A model generated the notes under the pieces. The model worked only from the letters and a program-made list of their open reading frames with translations, did no database searches and had not been told where the DNA came from. DNA of 14,110 nt from contig UQOS01000033.1 of assembly GCA_900542735.1 (NCBI GenBank), positions 1 to 14,110 of the forward strand, given 5' to 3'. Source of the stretch: an uncultured Mycoplasmatota bacterium (lineage in GTDB: Bacteria; Bacillota_I; Bacilli_A; RF39; UBA660). The translations under genes were made by a program, and so were the position numbers. Shown here one piece after another: positions 1 to 6,263 of the stretch (the stretch's first letter is position 1; every line of letters starts with the position of its first letter).

Positions 1-1
1 G

Positions 2-37
2 TCTCCTGTAAATTACAGGTTACAATCCTCTAATTAG
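2..37 (+). CDS. IS3-family transposase OrfB, C-terminal fragment
   Basis: This is a partial gene entering from the left. The reading frame from base 2 gives SPVNYRLQSSN followed by TAG at 35-37. IS3/IS150 OrfB proteins (DDE integrase catalytic subunit) commonly end in a G-x-SPVxYR motif a few residues before the stop, and the terminal repeat follows 14 bases downstream, which is the usual spacing. Only eleven residues are visible, so no catalytic residue can be checked. The call rests on this tail together with the adjacent inverted repeat. Confidence 0.65.
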   Translation, partial: SPVNYRLQSSN

Positions 38-51
38 AAACTATTAATAAA

Positions 52-77
52 CTGTCCAACTTTTGGGGTCCAGTTCA
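52..77 (+). repeat. Terminal inverted repeat of the IS150-like element
   Basis: The stretch starts CTGTCCAACTTTTG and ends GGGTCCAGTTCA. Its reverse complement matches the remembered consensus of IS150-group ends (TG-A-ACTG-x-CCCC-AAAAGTTGGACA). It marks the boundary between the insertion sequence and the host DNA that begins at about 78. Confidence 0.7.
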
Positions 78-111
78 TTACTCACCAACACTATTTATTA
101 TAGAACCTATT

Positions 112-136
112 AAAATGGCTTTTTAGTCATTTTTCT
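112..136 (+). terminator. Hairpin terminator between the IS end and the YitT gene
   Basis: AAAATGGCT (112-120) and AGTCATTTT (125-133) form a 9-bp stem with one G-T wobble and a TTTT loop, followed by TCTTTT. The A-run before the stem means it could act in both directions. It lies in host DNA outside the IS, so it may be the terminator of a gene that the insertion separated from it. Confidence 0.55.
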
Positions 137-167
137 TTTGATTAAAAAATAATGTTTTAAGCCATAC

Positions 168-183
168 TATAATAGTAGGTGAT
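168..183 (+). promoter_or_regulatory. -10 element and ribosome site of the YitT gene
   Basis: A perfect TATAAT (168-173) is followed at once by TAGGTGAT (176-183), the probable ribosome site, and the ATG at 187. No good -35 box is present at 16-18 bp. The nearest TTGATT (138-143) is 24 bp away. Transcription from this box would leave only a few leader bases. Confidence 0.4.
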
Positions 184-186
184 AAT

Positions 187-759
187 ATGCGTTATTTTTA
201 TTTAGCTCTTGCCTTATTTTTTGCTGCTATTAATTTTAATTTTATTTTAAAACCGTTAGAATTAGTAACTGGTGGAACTCAAGGTCTTGCTTTATTAATT
301 CATTCCTTTACTAAAGTAAATCCATCTACTTTAATCTTGATTATCAATTTTACTACCTTGATTTTAAGTGTTTTTCTTTTGCCAAGGAGTGTTACTTATA
401 GCTCGTTAGTTGCATCAATTTTATATCCTTTATTCGTGAAGTTAACTAGTTTTATTCCAGTATTAGAAGTGGTATCTTCATTAGAATTTGTTTTTGTGTT
501 AATAGCTGGTATTATTTGTGGAATTACAGGAGGATTTATTTATAAACTAGGTTTCTCATCTGGTGGAACAAGTACTCTTAATTTATTAGTTAGTAAATAT
601 TTTAAAATTAGGGTAGCTCTAGCTAACTTTTTGATTAATACTTGTATCATTATTGGTGGAATGTTTGTATTTGGAATAAAAAAGGGAATTTATTCTGTTA
701 TCGTAATTGTAGTTAGTAGTTTTTTAATTAATAAGATTATGGGCGTTTCTAGAAAGTAA
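187..759 (+). CDS. YitT-family membrane protein (short form)
   Basis: This is a 190-residue, very hydrophobic protein with about five membrane segments (about 3-21, 26-42, 47-66, 71-91, 100-120, 145-163 and 168-185, some of them re-entrant or short). Two glycine-rich motifs typical of YitT/DUF161 proteins are visible: LVTGGTQGLALL (27-38) and GFSSGGTSTLNLL (122-134). Full YitT proteins are about 280 residues and end in a cytoplasmic DUF2179 domain. That domain is absent here and the gene ends with a short basic tail (MGVSRK), so this is a naturally short version or one that lost the domain. Family function is not established; transport roles have been suggested. The ATG at 187 is preceded by AGGTGAT. 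The gene stands alone between the IS end and fic. Confidence 0.75.
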   Translation: MRYFYLALALFFAAINFNFILKPLELVTGGTQGLALLIHSFTKVNPSTLILIINFTTLILSVFLLPRSVTYSSLVASILYPLFVKLTSFIPVLEVVSSLEFVFVLIAGIICGITGGFIYKLGFSSGGTSTLNLLVSKYFKIRVALANFLINTCIIIGGMFVFGIKKGIYSVIVIVVSSFLINKIMGVSRK

Positions 760-806
760 AAAAATATTGTTTTTTTGAATAAATTTAAAACTTTTTGTTA
801 GAAATC

Positions 807-815
807 TGATACAAT
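807..815 (+). promoter_or_regulatory. Possible extended -10 promoter for the fic gene
   Basis: TGATACAAT (807-815) has the TG-N extension and a 5/6 match to TATAAT. There is no clear -35 box, which extended -10 promoters can lack. It would give a leader of about 70 nt containing the repeated boxes at 847-893. A weaker alternative is TTGTTA (795-800), 17 bp, then TATTAG (818-823). Confidence 0.35.
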
Positions 816-846
816 TTTATTAGAAATGAAATAGATGTAACTAATA

Positions 847-895
847 AAAATGTTAAAATAGGAATCATTTTAACTGGAAAGGAAAATGTTAAATG
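847..895 (+). repeat. GTTAAAAT boxes in the fic leader (inverted plus direct repeat)
   Basis: GTTAAAAT (852-859) and ATTTTAAC (867-874) form a perfect 8-bp inverted repeat with a 7-nt spacer, ending one base before the ribosome site GGAAAGGA (876-883). The 11-mer AAAATGTTAAA occurs at 847-857 and again at 883-893, running into the start codon. Three related boxes therefore surround the translation start. They could be an operator or an RNA hairpin that controls ribosome access. Confidence 0.45.
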
Positions 896-1639
896 AAATT
901 AAATGCTAAAGAAATAAAGAAACTTTCAGCTATTAAAAATTCCTTTTATGATGATTTAAAAATTGAATTTTTATATAATTCAAATCTTTTAGAAGGAAGT
1001 ACATTTAGTAAAGAGAATATTGAAAAGTTACTTGTAGACAAAAAAATAGAAGGTGAGCACTATTTAGCTGATATTATTGAAACAAGAAATTCATTAAATG
1101 TATTTGATAAGGTAATAAATGATAGTGATAAAGAATTAGATAAATTTATGTTGTTTAATTGGCAAAGAGAATTAAAACGAGATTCTGTTGATGAAGAAAT
1201 TCATAATACTGGTTGTTGGAAAAAATATGAAAACAGATTAAGGAATGTTGATTTAAAACTAGCATATCCCAATGAAGTTGACAGTTTGATGTTTAATTTA
1301 TTGATGGATTGGAAAGGAACAAAAAACAAAACTATTGAAGATATAGCTAAATTTCACTATCAATTTGAAATGATTCACCCCTTTCAAGATGGTAATGGTA
1401 GAATAGGTCGCTTTATTATTTTAAAACAATGTTTAGAAACTAATATTGACTTAATTGCAATTGATAATGAGTATTCAGATGAATATAAAGAGAATTTATA
1501 TAAGGCTCAAAAAACAGGAGATATTTCTGGACTTGTATATGTGTTTAAAAAATGTCAGCAACGTTTAGATGAAAAGATGAAAGACTATATAAATACAATT
1601 ACTTTAGTAAAACAAGAAATATCTGAAGAACAGAATTAA
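893..1639 (+). CDS. Fic family protein (class II, self-inhibited)
   Basis: Fic proteins transfer AMP (or another nucleotide or phosphate group) from a nucleotide to hydroxyl groups on target proteins. The catalytic loop HPFQDGNGRIGR is at residues 162-173 and matches HxFx(D/E)GNGRxxR completely, with catalytic His162. Near the N-terminus, SNLLEG (30-35) matches the inhibitory motif (S/T)xxxE(G/N). Its Glu34 should block the nucleotide site, which makes this a class II enzyme with built-in inhibition. That agrees with the absence of a neighbouring antitoxin gene. At 248 residues it holds the Fic core and flanking helices, and no separate DNA-binding domain is recognisable. The start at 893 follows GGAAAGGA by 9 nt. 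The gene has its own leader and terminator and is not part of the copper operon. The target protein is unknown. Confidence 0.85.
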   Translation: MKLNAKEIKKLSAIKNSFYDDLKIEFLYNSNLLEGSTFSKENIEKLLVDKKIEGEHYLADIIETRNSLNVFDKVINDSDKELDKFMLFNWQRELKRDSVDEEIHNTGCWKKYENRLRNVDLKLAYPNEVDSLMFNLLMDWKGTKNKTIEDIAKFHYQFEMIHPFQDGNGRIGRFIILKQCLETNIDLIAIDNEYSDEYKENLYKAQKTGDISGLVYVFKKCQQRLDEKMKDYINTITLVKQEISEEQN

Positions 1640-1666
1640 TAATCACTTATAAATAATAAAAATTAT

Positions 1667-1695
1667 GAGAATGACTGAGGTTATTCTCTTTCTTA
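1667..1695 (+). terminator. Terminator after fic
   Basis: GAGAATGAC (1667-1675), loop TGAG, then GTTATTCTC (1680-1688) form a 9-bp stem with one G-T pair, followed by TTTCTT. It sits 27 nt after the fic stop and just before the copper promoter, so it insulates the two units. Confidence 0.7.
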
Positions 1696-1721
1696 ATCCT
1701 GTTGAAAAAATTAAAATTTTC

Positions 1722-1750
1722 TTGACACCTATACCCCCTACCCCTATAAT
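1722..1750 (+). promoter_or_regulatory. Consensus sigma-A promoter of the copper operon
   Basis: TTGACA (1722-1727) and TATAAT (1745-1750) are both perfect and separated by 17 bp. The expected start of transcription is near 1757, leaving a leader of about ten bases before the csoR ATG (1768). A perfect promoter under tight repression is common for metal-efflux operons. Confidence 0.9.
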
Positions 1751-1762
1751 GAGTATAGGGTG
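1731..1762 (+). promoter_or_regulatory. Probable CsoR operator over the -10 region
   Basis: CCCTATA (1742-1748) and TATAGGG (1754-1760) form a perfect 7-bp inverted repeat with a 5-bp spacer, overlapping the -10 box and the start site. A further C-rich half-site, ATACCCCC (1731-1738), lies in the promoter spacer. CsoR operators are pseudo-palindromes with C-tract/G-tract halves and AT flanks. The csoR gene begins six bases downstream, so autorepression relieved by Cu(I) is the natural reading. Confidence 0.75.
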
Positions 1763-1767
1763 ATGAC

Positions 1768-2067
1768 ATGAAAAAAGTATGTAGTGAATGTATTCGTTCT
1801 AAACATAGAACAGATGAAGAAAAGAAAAATCTAACTAGAAGGCTTAATATTATTGCTGGTCAAGTTAGTGGATTACAGCAGATGATAGATGATGATAGAT
1901 ATTGTGATGATGTATTATTACAGATAGCATCACTTACTAATGCTTTAAAAAGTTTAGGAAATGAAATTTTAAGAAGTCATATGAAATCCTGTATGGTAGA
2001 AGACATTAAAAAAGGTAATATGGAAGTAGTAGATGATGTTTTAGACCTATTTGGTAAATTAAAATAA
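1768..2067 (+). CDS. csoR: Copper-sensing transcriptional repressor CsoR
   Basis: This 99-residue protein of the CsoR/RcnR family is an all-helical DNA-binding repressor that releases its operator when it binds Cu(I). The core RRLNIIAGQVSGL (24-36) carries the family GQ(V/I)xG signature. The Cu(I) ligands of the C-H-C pattern are visible as Cys46 (in DDRYC), His71 and Cys75 (in SHMKSC), which separates it from RcnR-type nickel sensors and from persulfide sensors lacking the His. The N-terminus has an extra CSEC pair (5-8), often seen in Bacillota members. A C-tract/G-tract operator overlaps its promoter. Its stop overlaps the next ATG (TAATG at 2065-2069), so translation of the HMA segment is probably coupled. 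Start: ATG 1768, with the weak site GGGTG upstream. Confidence 0.92.
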   Translation: MKKVCSECIRSKHRTDEEKKNLTRRLNIIAGQVSGLQQMIDDDRYCDDVLLQIASLTNALKSLGNEILRSHMKSCMVEDIKKGNMEVVDDVLDLFGKLK

Positions 2068-2267
2068 TGAAAAAGCTTTATGTAAAAATAAAAGGAATTC
2101 ATTGTAGTTATTGTATAGATACCATTCGTAAGAGTTTATTAGAAATTTCTAATATTAAAAGTATAGAATTTGATGGTTTTATTGCTTGTATTTCTTATCA
2201 GGGAAAAATAGAGGCGAAAAAGATAGTAGAAAATATCTTAAAGTGTGATTATATTACCAAAGAATAA
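2067..2267 (+). CDS. HMA metal-binding domain protein (probable N-terminal piece of a broken gene)
   Basis: This 66-residue segment folds as one heavy-metal-associated domain. GIHCSYC (10-16) is the GMxCxxC loop with Ile in place of Met and Cys13/Cys16 as copper ligands. It starts at an ATG overlapping the csoR stop. The same frame continues immediately after the TAA at 2265-2267 into a recognisable TauE/SafE protein with no ATG, GTG or TTG near the junction. In many Bacillota the HMA domain is the N-terminus of an HMA-TauE/SafE-cupredoxin protein, so this is most likely the truncated front of such a protein. It could still work as a small copper chaperone, as it is a complete domain. Confidence 0.7.
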   Translation: MKKLYVKIKGIHCSYCIDTIRKSLLEISNIKSIEFDGFIACISYQGKIEAKKIVENILKCDYITKE

Positions 2268-3321
2268 TGGATTTCAGATTGTAAAAAAGATTTAAAGCGT
2301 AAAGTAACCATAAAAGAATTTATCGTTTTACTTGGAATTATCTTTCTAGGCTTTTATCTTCTTACTAAAATTCTAGGATTTAATCCGTTTAATAAAATTC
2401 CTACCATTGATACTAATATTACGTATGGAATGTTATTTATAACAGGATTATTTACTAGCATTCACTGTATTAGTATGTGTGGTGCGATACAATTACTGTT
2501 TTTCTTTCCTAATTATAATTCTGATAAAAAGAGAATTCTTAGGTAGAATCTTATCTTATACCATAATTGGTGGAATAGCTGGCCTACTAGGAAATATTTT
2601 AGCAATTAATACAAAAGTTTTAGCTATTCTTATCTTATTATCTTCTTTTTGTATGATGATAATGTCACTAAATATGCTAGGTATCCTTTCTATCAAGAAA
2701 ATTCATTTTTCTAAAATAGCGAGTAAAAGTAAAAATCCTTTTTTAATAGGATTATTAAATGGTTTGATGCCATGTGGACCACTGCAAGCAATGCAAGTAT
2801 ATGCTTTATCTACTGGTAACTTAGTAAGTGGATCTATTTCTATGTTAATCTTTGGACTTGGTACCTTACCACTTATGTTAGTTTCTTATACTGTTTTTCA
2901 GTTTTTTCATGGCAAAAGAAAAATTTTAGTAAACAAACTGGCATCTATTTTGATTTTTATTTTATCTATTATGATGTTTAATCGTGGTCTTTCTATGTTA
3001 GATATAAATTTATTTTATGTAGATTCTAATTACCTAACAGCAACCATTGTAGATAACTACCAAGTAGTAGAATTTGATTTAGATTACGATCATTACCAAG
3101 ATATCAAAGTAAAAAAAGATATTCCAGTTAAAATGATTATTAATGTAGATAAAAATAAATTAACTGGCTGCAATAATGAGATATTAATTTCTAAATTTAA
3201 TATTAAGAAGAAGTTAGAAGTAGGAGAAAATATTATTTATTTTACGCCTGATAAAAAAGAAAATATTACTTATACTTGTTGGATGAATATGATAAAAAAT
3301 ACGATTAAAGTAGAAAATTAG
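2067..3321 (+). pseudogene. HMA-TauE/SafE-cupredoxin copper protein, interrupted by a stop and a frameshift
   Basis: Three parts line up as one protein of about 416 residues. They are the HMA domain (2067-2264), a TauE/SafE (UreH-like) membrane domain starting in the same frame at 2268, and a C-terminal cupredoxin-like domain (about 3030-3318). The membrane domain shows the motifs TSIHCISMCGAIQ (frame of 2268, near 2455-2494) and NGLMPCGPLQAMQ (2758-2796). The cupredoxin part has GCNN and TCWMNM, likely copper ligands. Two breaks separate them. One is TAA 2265-2267. The other is a +1 shift in the A-run 2526-2530: the upstream frame stops at 2544, while removing one A restores NSDKREFLGRILSY into the frame that runs to 3321. 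The total length minus one base is a multiple of three. For the first break, an alternative is a separate gene starting at ATG 2267 with one extra T at 2272-2274, reading MDSDCKKDL. Either real decay or homopolymer sequencing error could explain this. The family is tied to copper handling by context; its exact transport role is not settled. Confidence 0.75.
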
Positions 3322-3329
3322 GAGGAGTT

Positions 3330-5543
3330 ATGAAAAAAATAGTTTTAAAAATTGGTGGAATGAGTTGTAGTGCCTGTTCAAATGGTTTAGAAAAATACTT
3401 AAATAAACAAAAAGGTATCATTCATGCTAGTGTTAATTTAGTGCTTGCAGAAGCTATCATTGAATATGAAGATATCTTAACACTTGATGATATTAATTCT
3501 ATTATTAAGCAAGCTGGTTTTAAAAGTTTGGGAAAATATGAAGAAGCAAAACAAAAGAAAACAAAAACGAATCATCTAACTTTTATCTGTTTTTCTATCT
3601 TATCTATTTTCGTTTTATATATTTCTATGTCACATATGTTAAATCTACCAACTATTTATTATTTCAACATGGAAATATTTCCTAAAAATTATGCTATTAT
3701 TTTATTTGTTTTAACTATTTTTTACCTTGTATATGGGTCCGATATTTTTAAAAATGGCTTTAAAAATCTTATTCATTTTGTACCTAATATGGATACTTTG
3801 GTAACAATTGGCGTGTTATCTAGTTTTTTATATAGTACTTTTGGAATGATTATGGTACTACTTGGGCATTCCTCTTATATAGAAAACCTATACTTTGAAT
3901 CTAGTTGTATGATTATTTTCTTTTTAAAATTAGGAAGATATCTAGATTCTAGAAGTAAAGATAAAACGAAAGAAGCAATAGAAGAATTAGTAACTATTAC
4001 GCCAGATGTTGCTTTACTAAAAACCGAAACTGGTGAAAAAAAAGTAACCTTAGATGAAGTAAAAAAAGGAGACATCTTATTATGCAAACCTGGTATGAAA
4101 GTAGCAGTAGATGGTAAGATTACGAAGGGTAGTTCCTATTTTGATGAAGCTTTTATTACAGGAGAGAGTACGCCTATTAAAAAAGAAGAAGGAAAAATGG
4201 TAATAGCAGGTAGCTTAAATACTAGTGGTTATATTGAATATGAAGCACTAAATATTGGAAAGGATTCTACTATTTCTAAGATTGTTGCTTTAGTAGTAGA
4301 AGCAACTAATACCAAGACTAGACTTTCTACTCTTGCTGATAAAGTAAGTAGTATTTTTGTTCCTTGTATTATGGTGCTTTCTATTCTTACTTTAGTTTTA
4401 TCTATTTTATTTGGTGCCTCTATCAATGATAGTTTTATTCGTTTTGTGAGTGTATTAGTAGTTGCTTGTCCTTGTGCTTTAGGACTTGCTACTCCCTTAG
4501 CTATTGTAGTAAGTGAAGGGGTATGTGCTAAAAATGGTATTTTCGTAAAATCTAGCGAAGTATTAGAAAATGTCTCTAAAGTAGATACAGTTGTTTTCGA
4601 TAAAACAGGAACAATTACCTATGGTAATTTAAGAGTAAGTGATATTTATAATTTTACGAGTGATGATGATTATGATAGAGTAATGCTTTTATTAAGTAGT
4701 CTAGAAGATAAATCTACGCATCCTATTAGTAATGCTTTTAAACTAGAAGATAAAACTAAACTACTAGCAGTAAGCAATTTTCAAAATATAGATGGAATTG
4801 GATTATCTGGCATTATTGATAATAAAAAGTATTATGTAGGAAGTAATCGTTTGTTTTCTCTTTTATCACTTGAAAATCCTTATCAAAAAGAAGAAAAATT
4901 ATTACTAGAATCTAAAAATACGATTTTATATTTAATAGAAGAAAATAAAGTGCTTGCTTTAGTTGGCGTAAAAGATGTCGTTAGAAAAAATATGAATGAT
5001 GTGATTCACGAGTTAAAAAAAGCAGGAAAAAGTGTTATGATGTTAACGGGGGATAATGTTATCACTAGTAAAAAAGTAGCAGAAGAAGTAGGAATTAACG
5101 AAGTAGTAGCGAATGTTTTACCAGCTGAAAAAGCAGAAAAAATTAAGAAGCTAATGAATGATGGACATACTGTGATGATGGTAGGAGATGGGATTAATGA
5201 TGCTCCTAGTTTAGCTACTGCTAATATTGGTGTTTCTGTTTCCAGTGGTACCGATATTGCTAATAATTCTAGTAGTATTATCTTAATGAATTCTGATTTT
5301 TCATCTTTAGTAAACTTATTTACGATTAGTAAAAAGACGGTTTTAAACATTAAAGAAAATTTATTTTGGGCTTTTTTCTATAATATTTTAATGATTCCAA
5401 TTGCGATGGGTCTTTTATCGAGATTTTCTATTACGATAAACCCAATGATAGCTGGATTTAGTATGACACTTAGTAGTTTAACAGTTGTATTTAACGCTTT
5501 ACGTTTAAGAAAAATAAAATTAAGGAGAAATGATTATGTTTAA
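3330..5543 (+). CDS. copA: Cu(I)-exporting P1B-1-type ATPase CopA
   Basis: This membrane ATPase pumps Cu(I) out of the cytoplasm. All family marks are present in its 737 residues. There is one N-terminal HMA domain with GMSCSAC (10-16), then two helices specific to P1B pumps and TGES (277-280) in the actuator domain. The CPC metal site is at 380-382, DKTGT (424-428) carries the phosphorylated Asp424, and SxHP is at 462-465. TGD (573-575) and GDGINDAP (619-626) follow. YN (684-685) in helix 7 and MTLSS (712-716) in helix 8 are the Cu(I)-specific signature. Length is normal for a one-HMA Bacillota CopA. GGAGG (3321-3325) overlaps the previous stop, and ATG 3330 follows by 4 nt. It overlaps copZ by up to 14 nt. 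It is intact, so the operon should still export copper despite the broken upstream gene. Confidence 0.95.
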   Translation: MKKIVLKIGGMSCSACSNGLEKYLNKQKGIIHASVNLVLAEAIIEYEDILTLDDINSIIKQAGFKSLGKYEEAKQKKTKTNHLTFICFSILSIFVLYISMSHMLNLPTIYYFNMEIFPKNYAIILFVLTIFYLVYGSDIFKNGFKNLIHFVPNMDTLVTIGVLSSFLYSTFGMIMVLLGHSSYIENLYFESSCMIIFFLKLGRYLDSRSKDKTKEAIEELVTITPDVALLKTETGEKKVTLDEVKKGDILLCKPGMKVAVDGKITKGSSYFDEAFITGESTPIKKEEGKMVIAGSLNTSGYIEYEALNIGKDSTISKIVALVVEATNTKTRLSTLADKVSSIFVPCIMVLSILTLVLSILFGASINDSFIRFVSVLVVACPCALGLATPLAIVVSEGVCAKNGIFVKSSEVLENVSKVDTVVFDKTGTITYGNLRVSDIYNFTSDDDYDRVMLLLSSLEDKSTHPISNAFKLEDKTKLLAVSNFQNIDGIGLSGIIDNKKYYVGSNRLFSLLSLENPYQKEEKLLLESKNTILYLIEENKVLALVGVKDVVRKNMNDVIHELKKAGKSVMMLTGDNVITSKKVAEEVGINEVVANVLPAEKAEKIKKLMNDGHTVMMVGDGINDAPSLATANIGVSVSSGTDIANNSSSIILMNSDFSSLVNLFTISKKTVLNIKENLFWAFFYNILMIPIAMGLLSRFSITINPMIAGFSMTLSSLTVVFNALRLRKIKLRRNDYV
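5522..5527 (+). promoter_or_regulatory. Ribosome site deciding the copZ start
   Basis: AAGGAG at 5522-5527 lies 2 nt before the first ATG (5530) and 8 nt before the second (5536). The second has normal spacing and is the more likely start. Confidence 0.6.
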
Positions 5544-5763
5544 AAGAATAAAAACTGTTATAAAAATAGAGAAAATGAGTTGCAAACATTGTAGTAATAA
5601 AGTAAAATTAGCTCTAGAAGAAGTGGAAGGTGTAAAAAAAGTAAGTGTTTCTTTAGAAAAGAAAGAAGCAACTATTTTAAGCATAAATCCACTAGAAAAA
5701 GAGAATTTAAAAAAAGTAATTGAAGAGTTAGGTTATCAAGTAATTAATATTATTGAGGGTTAA
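5536..5763 (+). CDS. copZ: Copper chaperone CopZ-like HMA protein
   Basis: This protein of 75 residues (77 if the ATG at 5530 is used) is a single HMA domain with ferredoxin-like fold (beta-alpha-beta-beta-alpha-beta). The KMSCKHC loop gives the MxCxxC copper site near the N-terminus. It would carry Cu(I) to CopA and to CsoR in the cytoplasm. The start chosen, 5536, is the ATG correctly spaced from AAGGAG (5522-5527). The reading frame overlaps the end of copA, the usual copA-copZ coupling. The stop TAA is directly followed by the ATG of the DUF2318 gene. Many lysines and short length are normal for the family. Confidence 0.88.
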   Translation: MFKRIKTVIKIEKMSCKHCSNKVKLALEEVEGVKKVSVSLEKKEATILSINPLEKENLKKVIEELGYQVINIIEG

Positions 5764-6255
5764 ATGAAAAGAAGTATTTTATTCATTACGATATTTTTTA
5801 GTATTTTCTTAGTAACTTGGTGTACACATCATACAAAATATGAAATGGAAGTAGTAAAACCTAATTATGTTTGGGTAAGTGATGATAATGGTACTATTAC
5901 GATTGATACCAAAGATGTTACTGATAAAATGACTTTAGTAAATTATTCTATCGATGATACAATTATTCAGTTTATGGTAGTAAGAGGAACCGATGGTAAA
6001 ATAAGAATTGCCTTTAATACTTGTCAAGCGTGTAATCCATCTCCAAATGCTTACTTTATTCAAAAAGGAAGTTATATAGAATGTCAAAATTGTGGAAATC
6101 GCTTTCATATTGATAGAATTGGAGTAGAAAGTGGTGGGTGTAATCCAGCTACCATCGAGGAAATGGAAGAACTAGAAGATAAAATTATTTTAAAAACATC
6201 ATATGTTGATACTTTTAAAGAAAAATTTGAGAATTGGAATGGACCAATAGAGTAG
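5764..6255 (+). CDS. DUF2318-type Cys-rich exported protein
   Basis: The 163-residue protein has an N-terminal hydrophobic stretch (about 4-19) ending in Cys20, either a signal peptide or a membrane anchor. The residue before Cys is Trp (VTWC), so it is a poor lipobox. The soluble part carries the DUF2318 pattern: CQAC (87-90), CQNC (107-110) followed by GNRFHIDRIG, and GGCNP (125-128) with Cys126. These five cysteines suggest binding of Cu(I), iron or a small cluster, as does the known occurrence of DUF2318 in iron-uptake and metal loci. Larger members have several membrane helices before this part; here only one is present. GAGGG (5755-5759) precedes the ATG, which abuts the copZ stop. A role in receiving copper outside the membrane is inference from the operon. 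Confidence 0.75.
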   Translation: MKRSILFITIFFSIFLVTWCTHHTKYEMEVVKPNYVWVSDDNGTITIDTKDVTDKMTLVNYSIDDTIIQFMVVRGTDGKIRIAFNTCQACNPSPNAYFIQKGSYIECQNCGNRFHIDRIGVESGGCNPATIEEMEELEDKIILKTSYVDTFKEKFENWNGPIE

Positions 6256-6259
6256 GAGG
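6254..6259 (+). promoter_or_regulatory. Ribosome site deciding the cysteine desulfurase start
   Basis: AGGAGG overlaps the TAG stop of the DUF2318 gene and lies 4 nt before ATG 6264. An in-frame ATG at 6234 is inside the previous gene and lacks such a site. The family begins with M-I-Y-L-D-Y, which agrees with 6264. Confidence 0.75.
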
Positions 6260-6263
6260 AGTT

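Larger units (their letters stand above)
1..77 (+). mobile_element. Right end of an IS3-family (IS150-like) insertion sequence
   Basis: Only the last ~77 bases of the element are in the window. Two things support it. The frame from position 2 reads as the C-terminus of an IS3 orfB transposase and stops at 35-37. The terminal inverted repeat at 52-77, read on the - strand, begins TGAACTGGACCCC and continues CAAAAGTTGGACAG, which is the typical IS150-group end. The final CA dinucleotide (76-77) fits the 5'-TG...CA-3' rule of this family. The body and the left end lie outside the window, so intactness and target-site duplication cannot be judged. Confidence 0.75.

Noticed and set aside
5..19. 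Palindrome CCTGTAAATTACAGG as an operator
   Set aside because: It lies within the codons of the transposase tail SPVNYR and has no T-run or promoter near it; coding chance explains it.
760..790. A-run/T-run after the YitT stop as a terminator
   Set aside because: The stem would be A-T only with almost no loop; too weak to call.
2479..2550. GTG at 2479 as a true start of a TauE/SafE gene
   Set aside because: There is no ribosome site, and the upstream frame encodes the conserved first helices with the TSIHCISMCG motif, so the frame is entered by a shift.
3875..5350. Minus-strand open frames inside copA
   Set aside because: They are shadows of a gene with complete P-type ATPase motifs on the + strand and lack ribosome sites.
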